In this document: piece after piece, positions 18,766 to 27,043 of the stretch
Layout: each line of letters starts with the position of its first letter
Position numbering within the stretch: position 1 is the first letter of the stretch
Assembly (NCBI GenBank): GCA_004296955.1
Contig: SCVB01000096.1
Span: forward strand, 62,001-126,000
Source: Brevundimonas sp.
GTDB lineage: Bacteria > Pseudomonadota > Alphaproteobacteria > Caulobacterales > Caulobacteraceae
Length of the DNA: 64,000 nt
Reading direction: 5' to 3'
Program-made: the position numbers and the translations under genes
The notes under the pieces: model-generated
Seen by the model: the letters and a program-made list of their open reading frames with translations, nothing else
The model's database searches: none
What the model was told of the DNA's origin: nothing

Positions 18766-19970
18766 GCGTCCAGCTCCACGGCCGAGACGGGGACACAGAC
18801 GCAGGGCAGGCAATGGTCCTGCGCCACCTCCCAGGCCGGGGGTCGGGCGTAGCGAACCTCGCCCGAGACCAGACGGGTCTCGCAGCCGCCGCAATGGCCG
18901 GCCCGGCACCCGGAATCGATGTCGACCCCCGCGCCTTCCGCAAAGTCCAGCAGGTTCTCGCTCCGGCCGGTCCAGTCCAGCGTCCGTCCCGAGCGCAGGA
19001 AGCGGACCGGCAGGGTGACGCCGGCGGCGCCGGCCCCGTCGGGGGACAGGCCGGCCGGGCGCGGCGCGGAGGCCGGGCCGAAGGCCTCATAGTGCAGATC
19101 CGCCTCGTCGACCCCGACCTCGCGGAGGGCAGGAACCAGCCCCTCCATCATCCGCGGCGGGCCGCAGACATAGACGGCGCAACGCCCCAGGGCCTGCAGG
19201 ATCGGTTGCACCAAGGCCAGGTCGACATAGCCCTCCCGGTCATGATCCCGGCCCCTGACATCCGTGGGCAAAGGGCTGGCGTAGACGACGGTCTGGTGAA
19301 AGGCCGGACAGGAGCGGAACAACGCCTGGAGTTCGGGCCGGAAGGCGTGCACGGCGCTGTTCTGGACCGCATAGACGAGGTGGACCGGACGTTCCGGCGC
19401 AGCGCGGGCCTGCCAGCGCAGCATGCTGACCATCGGCGTGACGCCGACGCCGCCGGCGATCATCAGCGCCGGAAGCCCGGGATCCGAATCCAGGAAGAAG
19501 GCGCCGGACGGCCCGCGGACCCCGATGACGTCGCCGACCGCGACATGGTCGTGGAAATAGCCGGAGCAGAGACCCGGCGGCAGGTCGGGGCGATCCGGCG
19601 GAGGCGGAACCCGCTTGACGGTGATCCGGTACTGACCGGGCTCCGGCCGGTCGGACAGCGAATAGCATCGCACCACGGGGCGCACGGCTCCGGGAGGGAC
19701 GACGCTCACGGTGAGGAACTGGCCGGGCCGGAAGTCCGCCAGCGGCTGACCATCGACCGGGACGAGGTGGAAGGAGCACTGGGACCCTTCCGGGTCCTCG
19801 AGCACCCGTCGCACGACCCGGAACTCGCGCCAAGGCGCCGTCGCGGCGGGCTCGGGGGGCGGCGAGAGGCGGGCACGACGCCGGCCCAGCCAGACCCCCA
19901 GCGCCGTCCAGACGACAAGTTGAATCAGCGCCGCCCAGCCGATGTATCCAAGAAGCTGGAGGGCCGTCAT
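18762..19970 (-). CDS. Membrane-tethered NAD(P)H/FAD/2Fe-2S oxidoreductase
   Basis: A 402-residue three-part reductase with an N-terminal membrane helix (about 8-29). It has a FAD domain with RCYSLSD (101-107), a NAD(P)-binding domain with GGVGVTPMVSML (173-184) and CGPPRMM, and a C-terminal plant-type 2Fe-2S ferredoxin with Cys355, Cys360, Cys363 and Cys392. This order is that of hybrid-cluster-protein and phenol-hydroxylase reductases, but those lack the membrane helix. It should pass electrons from NAD(P)H to the membrane protein encoded next. The start is uncertain: ATG at 19970 begins just before the helix but has no clear ribosome binding site, and the frame continues to 20102. Confidence 0.82.
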   Translation of the reverse strand: MTALQLLGYIGWAALIQLVVWTALGVWLGRRRARLSPPPEPAATAPWREFRVVRRVLEDPEGSQCSFHLVPVDGQPLADFRPGQFLTVSVVPPGAVRPVVRCYSLSDRPEPGQYRITVKRVPPPPDRPDLPPGLCSGYFHDHVAVGDVIGVRGPSGAFFLDSDPGLPALMIAGGVGVTPMVSMLRWQARAAPERPVHLVYAVQNSAVHAFRPELQALFRSCPAFHQTVVYASPLPTDVRGRDHDREGYVDLALVQPILQALGRCAVYVCGPPRMMEGLVPALREVGVDEADLHYEAFGPASAPRPAGLSPDGAGAAGVTLPVRFLRSGRTLDWTGRSENLLDFAEGAGVDIDSGCRAGHCGGCETRLVSGEVRYARPPAWEVAQDHCLPCVCVPVSAVELDA

Positions 19971-20129
19971 CAGGGGGCCGGCTTCGGCCGGGGGGCGCGG
20001 GCCGGGGCGCCGGACCGGCGACGACCGCCCGCCGGCCCGCCATAACCGAACCTGCAGAACCTTGATCTTGCTCGGGACGGGAGCCGGGAGCCCATCCATC
20101 AAGACTGGCGCCGGCAGCAGATCGCCGCC

Positions 20130-20143
20130 TTGATCTGGCGCAA
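20130..20143. promoter_or_regulatory. Weak FNR/FixK-like site in the divergent promoter region
   Basis: TTGATCTGGCGCAA resembles the FNR/FixK box TTGAT-N4-ATCAA, with two mismatches in the right half. It lies between the redox operon (minus) and the cyclase gene (plus) in a 226-bp gap. Plausible because a multihaem redox chain is often under oxygen control, but the match is weak. Confidence 0.25.
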
Positions 20144-20196
20144 ACCGGCCCGGAGCCGACCTTTGCGGAACTCTCGGGAGACGTCAGTATGTCGCG

Positions 20197-20862
20197 ATGA
20201 CCACGCCACGACGCCGCCTGATCGACCTCAGCCACACCATCGAGGCCGGCATGATCACCTACAAGGGCCTGCCCGCGCCGCTGGTTTGCGACCATCTGAG
20301 CCGCGAGGCCTCGCGGGCCAATTACGACCCCGGGACAGAATTCCAGATCGGCCGCATCGAGATGGTCGGCAACACCGGCACCTATCTGGACACGCCCTTC
20401 CATCGCTATACCGACGGCGAGGACCTCAGCGAGGTCGGGCTGGACCGCGTCGCCGCCCTGCCCGGGCTGGTCGTCCGCGTCCCCGCCCGGCAGGCCATCG
20501 ACGCCGACGCCTTCCCGGGGCGCGACTTGAGGGGCAAGGCCGTGCTGGTCCACACCGGCTGGGCCCGTCACTGGCGAACGGACGCCTATTTCGAGGACCA
20601 TCCCTTCCTGACCGAGGCCGCCGCCGCCTTCCTCGTCGAGGCCGGGGCGGCGCTGGTCGGCATCGATTCCCACAACATCGACGACACCCGCACCCGGTCG
20701 CGACCGGCCCATACCCAGTTGCTGGGAGCCGGCATTCTGATCTGCGAACATATGCGCGGTCTGGAGCTGCTGCCCGACGAAGGCTTCCGGTTCACCGCGG
20801 CCCCGCCGAAGCTGAAGGCCTTCGGGACCTTTCCGGTGCGGGCCTTCGCGGAAATCCCCTGA
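20197..20862 (+). CDS. Cyclase-family metal hydrolase (kynurenine formamidase-like)
   Basis: A 221-residue cytoplasmic protein of the cyclase/KynB family (PF04199), whose members hydrolyse amides or open rings such as N-formylkynurenine or isatin. It begins with IDLSHTIEAGMITYKGLP. The metal site motif normally written HxGTHxDxPxH appears here as NTGTYLDTPFHRY: Asn replaces the first His and Tyr replaces the second, so activity may differ or be lost. A further conserved part is GIDSHNIDD. It is divergent from the redox operon and convergent with the patatin gene. Confidence 0.8.
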   Translation: MTTPRRRLIDLSHTIEAGMITYKGLPAPLVCDHLSREASRANYDPGTEFQIGRIEMVGNTGTYLDTPFHRYTDGEDLSEVGLDRVAALPGLVVRVPARQAIDADAFPGRDLRGKAVLVHTGWARHWRTDAYFEDHPFLTEAAAAFLVEAGAALVGIDSHNIDDTRTRSRPAHTQLLGAGILICEHMRGLELLPDEGFRFTAAPPKLKAFGTFPVRAFAEIP

Positions 20863-20874
20863 CCCGGCCGCCTG

Positions 20875-22074
20875 TCAGCCTTCCGGCGTGACGGAAGGCG
20901 CCGCCTCGGGCCCGGCGACAGCTTCCGGCACGGGCCCCTCGAGCTTCGTCCAGGCCGCGCCGGCGGCGGCGGCGGCGCGGCCCCGCTCGAACAGGGCGGC
21001 CATGGATTCAGGATCGAAGTCGAGGCTCGACGCCTCGACGCCGTCCGGAATGGCCGCCACGTAAAGTCCCAGGCCGTTGCGCTCGGCGAAGGCCAGGTTG
21101 ACCGCAAGGCTGGTGCGCAGGTTCGCCTTGCTCATCGTGTCATAGGCGCGCGCCAGGATGGCCGGCAGGGTCCCGCGCGTGATCACCTGGGTGCGGCCGA
21201 TCTGACCGTTGATCAGAACGTAGAGCGCCGTGCCCTCAGGGGCCCGTGTCGGCGTGGTTACGGTCAGCAGGCTTTCCGGGATGCCGAGGAAGGGCGTGTT
21301 GACGCCGCCGTCGACGTGCATCTCCTCGACCAGCCGTCCCTGGTCGTCGACGCCCGGAATCATGACCGGCGGGAAGACGCCGGGAATGCTGGCCGAGGCC
21401 AGAAGGACCTCGCGAAACAGTTCAACGGCCTGGTCGCCGCCCTGGCTGGCCAGTACGCCCATGTCCCAGATCACCGACTCCTGGGCGTCGAGATTGGTCG
21501 TGACGATCAGTAGACGGCGGCCCCTGGCGTGCTCGATCGCGATCTGACGCAGAAGTTCCGGGGTGACATAGGCCTCGACAAGATCCTTCAGCGTTCCCGA
21601 ATCGAAAAGGCCCGGCGTGACCAGGGCGGCGAAGCTGCGCCAGCCCAGCAGGTCGCGGGTCCGGCCCTCGGCATAGGCGCCGCGCAGTTCGTCGTCCCAT
21701 TCGGGGCCGAGGAAGGCGAAGGGCGCGGCCAGGGCGCCCGTGCTGACGCCGGTGACGACCTGGAAGGCGGGTCGGCTGCCGCTTTCGGTCCAGCCCGCCA
21801 GCACGCCGGCGCCGTAGGCGCCGTTGGCCCCGCCGCCCGACAGGGCGAGGATCACCGGCGGCTCCTGCGCGCGCCACAATCGGTCGCCGATCTCCGTCGC
21901 CAGCGCCTCGACCCGGGCCGTGTCGCCGGCGCGGATGCGGGGATCCTCGGTCGGACGCCAGGTCTGGGAGTCGAGACGGATGATGCCGCCTTCCGGCCGG
22001 TCGATCGTGCCGCAGCCGGCCAGCCAGAACGCCGCCAGCAGGCTGGCGACCAGGCCCGCTGTTGTCCGTGGCAT
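20875..22074 (-). CDS. Patatin-like phospholipase, lipoprotein
   Basis: Predicted membrane-anchored serine lipase. A signal peptide with lipobox LAGC leads the protein. The patatin fold follows, with the oxyanion Gly-rich loop ALSGGGANGAYGAGVLAG, nucleophile GVSTGA and catalytic Asp in HVDGGV. The length is about 399 residues from ATG 22074; in-frame ATGs at 22089 and TTG 22092 are alternatives and only lengthen the signal. The target phospholipid is unknown. Confidence 0.87.
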   Translation of the reverse strand: MPRTTAGLVASLLAAFWLAGCGTIDRPEGGIIRLDSQTWRPTEDPRIRAGDTARVEALATEIGDRLWRAQEPPVILALSGGGANGAYGAGVLAGWTESGSRPAFQVVTGVSTGALAAPFAFLGPEWDDELRGAYAEGRTRDLLGWRSFAALVTPGLFDSGTLKDLVEAYVTPELLRQIAIEHARGRRLLIVTTNLDAQESVIWDMGVLASQGGDQAVELFREVLLASASIPGVFPPVMIPGVDDQGRLVEEMHVDGGVNTPFLGIPESLLTVTTPTRAPEGTALYVLINGQIGRTQVITRGTLPAILARAYDTMSKANLRTSLAVNLAFAERNGLGLYVAAIPDGVEASSLDFDPESMAALFERGRAAAAAGAAWTKLEGPVPEAVAGPEAAPSVTPEG

Positions 22075-22238
22075 GGGCGGTTGTTCCATCAAGGCTGCGG
22101 AGGATCCGCTGATACCATGGAACGGCCGGAAGAATTTTTCATCACCCGCGGAATTTTTGCGCCGCCTTCTCGACGCAGTTCGCCCATCGGTGTTAGGTCG
22201 AAGCTGCGCAGGGGGCGCGATCTTTTAAGGATAGCAAG

Positions 22239-22592
22239 ATGTTCAAGACATTCGCGCGCCGCGCCGTGCTGGCGGCCGCCATTTCGGCGGTTGCTCTGGG
22301 GACCATGGGTTTCCAGTCGAATGACGGCCAGGACCGCCGCGTTCGCATCATCAACGCCACCGGCGTCACCATGACCCATTTCTACGCCTCGAACTCGGGC
22401 GAAGACGACTGGCAGGAAGACATCCTCGGCCAGGACGTGCTGCGCAACGGCGCCTCGGTCGTGATCAACATCGACGACGGTTCGGGCGCCTGCATCTATG
22501 ACTTCAAGGCCCGCTTCGCCGACGGCGACGAGCTGGAGCGTTACCGCATCAACGTCTGCCAGATCACCGAGTACCGCTACACCGCCGGCTGA
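22239..22592 (+). CDS. Small secreted protein of unknown function
   Basis: A 117-residue protein with a clear N-terminal signal (basic start, hydrophobic core to about residue 24, FQSNDGQ after it). The mature part, about 90 residues, is rich in beta-forming residues and Asp/Asn and has two Cys (GACIYDFK and INVCQIT) that may form a disulfide. Similar small proteins are, as I recall, common in Caulobacterales, but no function is known to me. AAGGAT precedes the start. The gene stands alone with its own strong terminator, which suggests independent and perhaps high expression. Confidence 0.8.
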   Translation: MFKTFARRAVLAAAISAVALGTMGFQSNDGQDRRVRIINATGVTMTHFYASNSGEDDWQEDILGQDVLRNGASVVINIDDGSGACIYDFKARFADGDELERYRINVCQITEYRYTAG

Positions 22593-22614
22593 TCGCCGGA
22601 CTGACTGAATATGG

Positions 22615-22643
22615 GGGCCGCGCTTCCGGGCGCGGCCCTTTTT
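22615..22643 (+). terminator. Rho-independent terminator
   Basis: GGGCCGCGC (22615-22623) pairs with GCGCGGCCC (22630-22638) around a six-base loop and is followed by TTTTT. It lies 22 bases after the stop of the small secreted protein gene and just before tag. Confidence 0.9.
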
Positions 22644-22669
22644 CGTGGCCGATCCGCTAACCTGCGCCC

Positions 22670-23257
22670 ATGGCCGACTCACTCCATCGCTGCGCCTGGT
22701 GCGGGACCGATCCGCTTTACGTCGCCTATCACGACGAGGAATGGGGCGTTCCCGAGTACGACCCGCGCGCCCTCTGGGAGAAGCTGGTGCTGGACGGCTT
22801 CCAGGCCGGTCTGGCGTGGATCACCATCCTGCGGAAGCGCGAAGGGATGCGCGACGCCTTCGACGGCTTCGACCCGGAGGTCGTCGCCCGCTATGGCGAG
22901 GCCGATATCGATCGGCTGCTGGGCGACGCCCGCATCATCCGCTCGCGCGCCAAGATCAACTCTGCCGTCAAGGGAGCGCGGATCTGGCTGGAGATGCGCG
23001 AGAACGGCGAGGACTTCAGCGCATGGCTGTGGTCGTTCGCGGGCGGCGCCCCGATCCAGAACCACTGGGCCGACGGCGACGCCCGGCCCGTAGCCACCCC
23101 GGAATCCGAGGCGATGTCGAAGGCGCTGAAGAAGCGCGGCTTCACCTTCGTGGGCCCGGTGATCGTCTACGCCTTCATGCAGGCCGTGGGCATGGTCAAC
23201 GATCACGGCGCCGAATGCTTCCGTCATCGGCAGGTTCGTGCGATGGCCGGCAAGTGA
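22670..23257 (+). CDS. tag: DNA-3-methyladenine glycosylase I
   Basis: Base-excision repair enzyme that removes 3-methyladenine. The 195-residue protein has the N-terminal zinc/structural part [20 protein letters not shown] (about 7-26), [14 protein letters not shown], and C-terminal [10 protein letters not shown], which supplies the remaining zinc ligands. Its stop overlaps the GTG start of rnhB. Confidence 0.95.
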   Translation: MADSLHRCAWCGTDPLYVAYHDEEWGVPEYDPRALWEKLVLDGFQAGLAWITILRKREGMRDAFDGFDPEVVARYGEADIDRLLGDARIIRSRAKINSAVKGARIWLEMRENGEDFSAWLWSFAGGAPIQNHWADGDARPVATPESEAMSKALKKRGFTFVGPVIVYAFMQAVGMVNDHGAECFRHRQVRAMAGK

Positions 23258-23910
23258 AGACACCTGCGAAATCCCCGACCAAGGCGAAGCTTTCGCGCGC
23301 CTTTCCGACCCTGGCGCTGGAAATCCTGCTGATCGAGAGCGCCGGCGGGCCGGTCTGCGGCGTCGACGAGGCCGGGCGCGGGCCGTGGGCCGGGCCGGTC
23401 TCGGCGGGGGCGGTGATCCTGAACCCCGACGACCTGCCCGAGGGCATCGACGATTCCAAAGCCCTGACCCACGCGCGGCGCGAGGCGCTGGAGATCGAGA
23501 TCAAGGCCCGGGCGCTGGCCTGGGGCGTCGGCTTCGCCTCGGTGGAAGAGATCGCCGAGCTGAACATCCTGCACGCCACCGGCCTGGCGATGTGCCGGGC
23601 CGTCGAGGGCCTGGCGGTCCCGCCCGCCGCGGCGCTGGTGGACGGCAACTATCGCTTCAGACTGCCGTGCGAGGTGCGGACGGTGGTCGGCGGCGACGGC
23701 CTGTCGTTGTCGATCGCGGCGGCGTCCATCCTCGCCAAGACGGCGCGCGACCGGCTGATGGTCGCGCTGGACGCCGAATACCCGGGCTACGGGTTCGCCG
23801 GCCACAAGGGCTACAATGCGCCGGTGCATCAGGAGGCGCTGCGGACCCTCGGCCCCTGCCCGGCCCATCGGCGCAGCTGGGCCCCGATCCGCGCCCTGCT
23901 GGAATCCTAG
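23254..23910 (+). CDS. rnhB: Ribonuclease HII
   Basis: Endonuclease that cuts the RNA strand of RNA-DNA hybrids and removes misincorporated ribonucleotides. The 218-residue protein has the catalytic [14 protein letters not shown] (DEAGRG core), [12 protein letters not shown], and [16 protein letters not shown]. The GTG at 23254 overlaps the tag stop (GTGA) and gives a normal N-terminus; the open frame further upstream is only a shadow of tag. Confidence 0.95.
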   Translation: MKTPAKSPTKAKLSRAFPTLALEILLIESAGGPVCGVDEAGRGPWAGPVSAGAVILNPDDLPEGIDDSKALTHARREALEIEIKARALAWGVGFASVEEIAELNILHATGLAMCRAVEGLAVPPAAALVDGNYRFRLPCEVRTVVGGDGLSLSIAAASILAKTARDRLMVALDAEYPGYGFAGHKGYNAPVHQEALRTLGPCPAHRRSWAPIRALLES

Positions 23911-24167
23911 AGCGCGAGCGCCCCGCCGAGCAGGGCGCCCATCAGGGCGGCGATCACGCCCCCGGCGACCACTCCGACCCAGCCGGGGAGGTCGGCGATC
24001 AGCGCCTTCATGGTCGGCTCAGCGGCGGCGGGATCATTGGCCACCCGCGGATCGAACCGGTCTGCCGAGGGCGGACGCCAGGCGATGGTTTCGAACGCAT
24101 CGGCGGGGCGGCCGTAGGCGCGGGCGCCTTCGAGTCGACGGGCGGCGGTCAGGGGCATCGTGTCCAT
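23907..24167 (-). CDS. Small tail-anchored membrane protein, unknown function
   Basis: An 86-residue hypothetical protein with a polar N-terminal half (about 1-60) and one C-terminal membrane segment rich in Gly/Ala ([20 protein letters not shown], about 63-82). Its stop codon overlaps that of rnhB on the other strand. No domain is recognised. Confidence 0.6.
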   Translation of the reverse strand: MDTMPLTAARRLEGARAYGRPADAFETIAWRPPSADRFDPRVANDPAAAEPTMKALIADLPGWVGVVAGGVIAALMGALLGGALAL

Positions 24168-24213
24168 GGGGCCCTAACGGCCGAAGAGTCCGGACTGTTC
24201 CGTACGCTTCCGT

Positions 24214-25254
24214 TCAGGCCGCGTCGGCCAGGCTGACGGGACGCTCGCTGACCACGAACAGATATTCGACGTTGCGCAGCCGGCCCACGGCTCCGACCTT
24301 TTCGCCCTTGGGATTGTGGATGCCGATGCGGGCCCCGACGTAGCGAGGCCGGGCGATCTCGATCACCTGGACCTCGCCCCGCCCCGACAGCATCTCCACC
24401 AACTGGTCGCGGCCCAGATAGCCCTCGTCGTTGAACGAGACGATCAGGTTCGGCGCCTTCAGGCCCTCGATGACCGCCTGCAGGGCCGGCGCGATTCCGG
24501 GCCTGCTGTTGAAGGCGCTCTTGCGGGTCTTCACGTCGACCCGCTTGTTGGCGATCCCGTAGGTCTCGGGCTTGTCCCAGAGGACCAGGCTCTCCCAGCA
24601 GTGATAGTTGCCGAGATAGGAATGCTGGTTGTAGGGCGGGTCGAGATAGACCAGCTCGGCCTCGACCTCAGGCGCCAGTTCGACGGCGTCCCGCCGCGTC
24701 GCCCTGCACGGTCCGTCCGCCACGCCGGGCAGGATGTCGGGCATCCGCAGTTCGAGGGGTTTGAGCGCCCGCGCCGCCCATGACTTCATATAGGCCATCT
24801 GGAGACCGGCCGTGGAATCCACGCGGTCGGCCGCCTCCATCAGGCTGACCAGGGCGATGGCCTCCAGCTCGGGCTCCAGGGCCATGGCCGCGATCCGGTC
24901 GCGCATGGCGTCGATGACGGCGCCGTTCTCCGGCGTGAAATAGCGGGCGTCCTCGCAGAAGGTCTTCGTGAACCAGGCGGCCTCGGGTGTCACCGTCCGC
25001 AGTTCGGCCAGCACGGCTTCCGCCCTGTCCAGCCACCGCTCCCGATCGGCCTGCACATAGGCGGTCGCCAGCACATGGGCGTAGGCGTTGTGGTCGTTCG
25101 ACCAGACCCGGAAGCCCTCGCGCTTCAGGGCATGGCCGACGCGGGCGGACCCGGAGAACAGGTCGCACACCATCCCGCCATCGGGCAGCTGGCCGCGAAT
25201 CGCCGCAGCGATCTGGGTCAGCAAGGCGCGCTTGGAGCCGATGTATTTGATCAT
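24214..25254 (-). CDS. D12-class DNA adenine methyltransferase, solitary
   Basis: A 346-residue protein that begins MIKYIGSKRALL. It has a SAM-binding motif of the form DLFSGSARVGHAL (about 35-47) followed by NDHNAYAH, and the catalytic motif IV DPPYNQHSYLGNYH. These place it in the D12/Dam-like N6-adenine methyltransferase group. ATG at 25254 has AAGGG upstream and follows pyk by 14 bp; the frame above it is a shadow of pyk. No restriction endonuclease or specificity subunit gene is adjacent, so it acts alone, for example in gene control, or its partner is elsewhere. It is not CcrM, which has a different motif order. Confidence 0.85.
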   Translation of the reverse strand: MIKYIGSKRALLTQIAAAIRGQLPDGGMVCDLFSGSARVGHALKREGFRVWSNDHNAYAHVLATAYVQADRERWLDRAEAVLAELRTVTPEAAWFTKTFCEDARYFTPENGAVIDAMRDRIAAMALEPELEAIALVSLMEAADRVDSTAGLQMAYMKSWAARALKPLELRMPDILPGVADGPCRATRRDAVELAPEVEAELVYLDPPYNQHSYLGNYHCWESLVLWDKPETYGIANKRVDVKTRKSAFNSRPGIAPALQAVIEGLKAPNLIVSFNDEGYLGRDQLVEMLSGRGEVQVIEIARPRYVGARIGIHNPKGEKVGAVGRLRNVEYLFVVSERPVSLADAA

Positions 25255-25268
25255 GCCGACCCTTGGGA

Positions 25269-26708
25269 TCAGGCGCGGCCCTTTGCGCCCTTCGCCGGAG
25301 CATGGGCCAGTCGCAACAGATTCGCAGCCCCCGGCGCGCCGAAGGGCGTACCGGCCAGGATCAGGATGCGCTGGCCCGGTTGGGCCATGTCGTATTCGAC
25401 CGCGCTGTTGACCGCATCCTCCGTCACATCCTCCAGCGAGGTCGGCTCCTTGCCCAGCCGCGTCTCCAGCCCCCAGACCAGGGCCAGCCTGCGCGCGGTG
25501 TCGGGGTTGGGGGTGAGGGCCAGCACCGGCTGCAACGGCCGTTCCCGCGCCATCCGCCGCGCCGTCCCGCCCAGGGTGGTGAAGACCACGATACAGGCCG
25601 TCGACTGGGCCTCCGCCGCCTTGCGCGCCGCGGCCACCAGGGCGTCGGCGTCGATATCGTCCATGCCGGCGTGTTCGGCGTCCATCAGGCTGGGCCACAT
25701 CGGATCGCGCTCGACCCGTTCGATGATCCGGCTCATCACCCCCACCGACTCCAGCGGATAGTCGCCCGACGCCGTCTCCGCCGACAGCATCAGGGCGTCG
25801 GCGCCCTCATAGGCGGCGTTGGCCACGTCCGAGGCCTCGGCCCGGGTCGGGGCCGGCGAGGCGGTCATCGACTCCAGCATCTGGGTGGCGACGATCACCG
25901 GCACGCCGCGCTGGCGGGCGGCGCGGATGATCTGCTTCTGGGCCACCGGCACTTCCTCGGGATCCAGCTCGACGCCCAGGTCGCCGCGGGCGACCATCAC
26001 CCCGTCGCAGTAGTCGAGGATGCTCTCCAGCTCGAGCAGGGCCTGCGGCTTCTCGATCTTGGCCAGACAGGCGGCGCGGCCCTTCACGATCTGCTTCAGC
26101 TCGGCCATGTCCTCGGCCTTCTGGACGAAACTGAGCGCCACCCAGTCGACGCCGATGCGCAGGGCGAAGGCCAGGTCCTCGCGGTCCTTGGGCGTCAGGG
26201 CCGAGACCGGGACCACCGCCTCGGGCACGGCCACGCCCTTGCGGTCGGAGAGTTTCGAGCCGCTCTCGACCGTCACATCCGCCCAGTCGTCGGTGCGATC
26301 GCCGACGCGCAGCCGCACGCGACCGTCGTCCAGCAGCAGCAACATGCCGGTGCGCAGGGCCCGGAAGATCTCGGGGTGGGGCATCTGCACCCGGGTCTCG
26401 TCGCCGGGCGTCGGATCAAGGTCGAAACGCATCCGGTGGCCCGGCTTGACGTCGATCTCGACATTGGCGAACCGGCCCAGCCGCAGCTTGGGCCCCTGCA
26501 GGTCGGCGAGCACGCCCAGCGGCCGCTTCAGAGCCATCTCCGCCCCCCGCACGGCCTTCAGCGCCGCCGCATGGTCCTCGTGCGAGCCGTGGCTGAAATT
26601 CAGACGGAAGACGTCGACCCCGGCCTGGGCCAGGGCCTTGACCATGCCGGGCGCCCGGCTGGCGGGTCCGAGGGTCGCGACGATGCGGGCGCGCCGGGCT
26701 CTTTTCAT
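25269..26708 (-). CDS. pyk: Pyruvate kinase
   Basis: Glycolytic enzyme that makes pyruvate and ATP from phosphoenolpyruvate and ADP. The 479-residue protein has RIVATLGPAS, DVFRLNFSHGS, the active-site Lys region CLAKIEKPQALLEL, VMVARGDLGVELDPEEVPVAQK and ATQMLESMTASPAPTRAEASD. The ATG at 26708 starts the protein at the usual KRARRARIVATLGP; the frame reaches back to 26792. It probably shares a transcript with the methyltransferase gene. Confidence 0.97.
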   Translation of the reverse strand: MKRARRARIVATLGPASRAPGMVKALAQAGVDVFRLNFSHGSHEDHAAALKAVRGAEMALKRPLGVLADLQGPKLRLGRFANVEIDVKPGHRMRFDLDPTPGDETRVQMPHPEIFRALRTGMLLLLDDGRVRLRVGDRTDDWADVTVESGSKLSDRKGVAVPEAVVPVSALTPKDREDLAFALRIGVDWVALSFVQKAEDMAELKQIVKGRAACLAKIEKPQALLELESILDYCDGVMVARGDLGVELDPEEVPVAQKQIIRAARQRGVPVIVATQMLESMTASPAPTRAEASDVANAAYEGADALMLSAETASGDYPLESVGVMSRIIERVERDPMWPSLMDAEHAGMDDIDADALVAAARKAAEAQSTACIVVFTTLGGTARRMARERPLQPVLALTPNPDTARRLALVWGLETRLGKEPTSLEDVTEDAVNSAVEYDMAQPGQRILILAGTPFGAPGAANLLRLAHAPAKGAKGRA

Positions 26709-26848
26709 CGAATATCCATAGGGCCGGAGGGGCGATTCCCTCTTCTGCCATGAAAGCGCGCGGGTTCGAGCGCGGTTCGGCGCGCGAAACATGAAGTTAT
26801 GCGGTAAAGGCGGAGGCGCGGCGCACGCCGAGGGAGAGGAGCGGCCGG

Positions 26849-27031
26849 ATGGCGGGACTGAAGGACAAGCGCGGTTTCATCGACCGGGACCGGCTGGACC
26901 TGTCCGAGCGCCAGGCCGTCGAACACTGGATGAAGCGCTGGGGCGTGACCCGCGACCAGCTGACCGCCGCCCACCGCAAGGCCGGCCGCAACATCAAGGA
27001 CATCGCCGCCGAGCTCGGCAAGAAGCGTTAG
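26849..27031 (+). CDS. DUF3606-type small protein
   Basis: A 60-residue basic protein with DRDRLDLSERQAVEHWMKRW and a helical C-terminal half, GVTRDQLTAAHRKAGRNIK. This pattern fits the DUF3606 family of short proteins, function unknown. GGAGCGG lies before the ATG. It is divergent from pyk and ends 12 bp from the convergent TonB receptor gene. Confidence 0.75.
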   Translation: MAGLKDKRGFIDRDRLDLSERQAVEHWMKRWGVTRDQLTAAHRKAGRNIKDIAAELGKKR

Positions 27032-27043
27032 GTCCCGCCCTCG

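Noticed and set aside
25255-25698. N-terminal extension of the DNA methyltransferase frame
   Set aside because: It lies wholly inside pyk in another frame; the protein family starts at MIKYIGSKR (25254).
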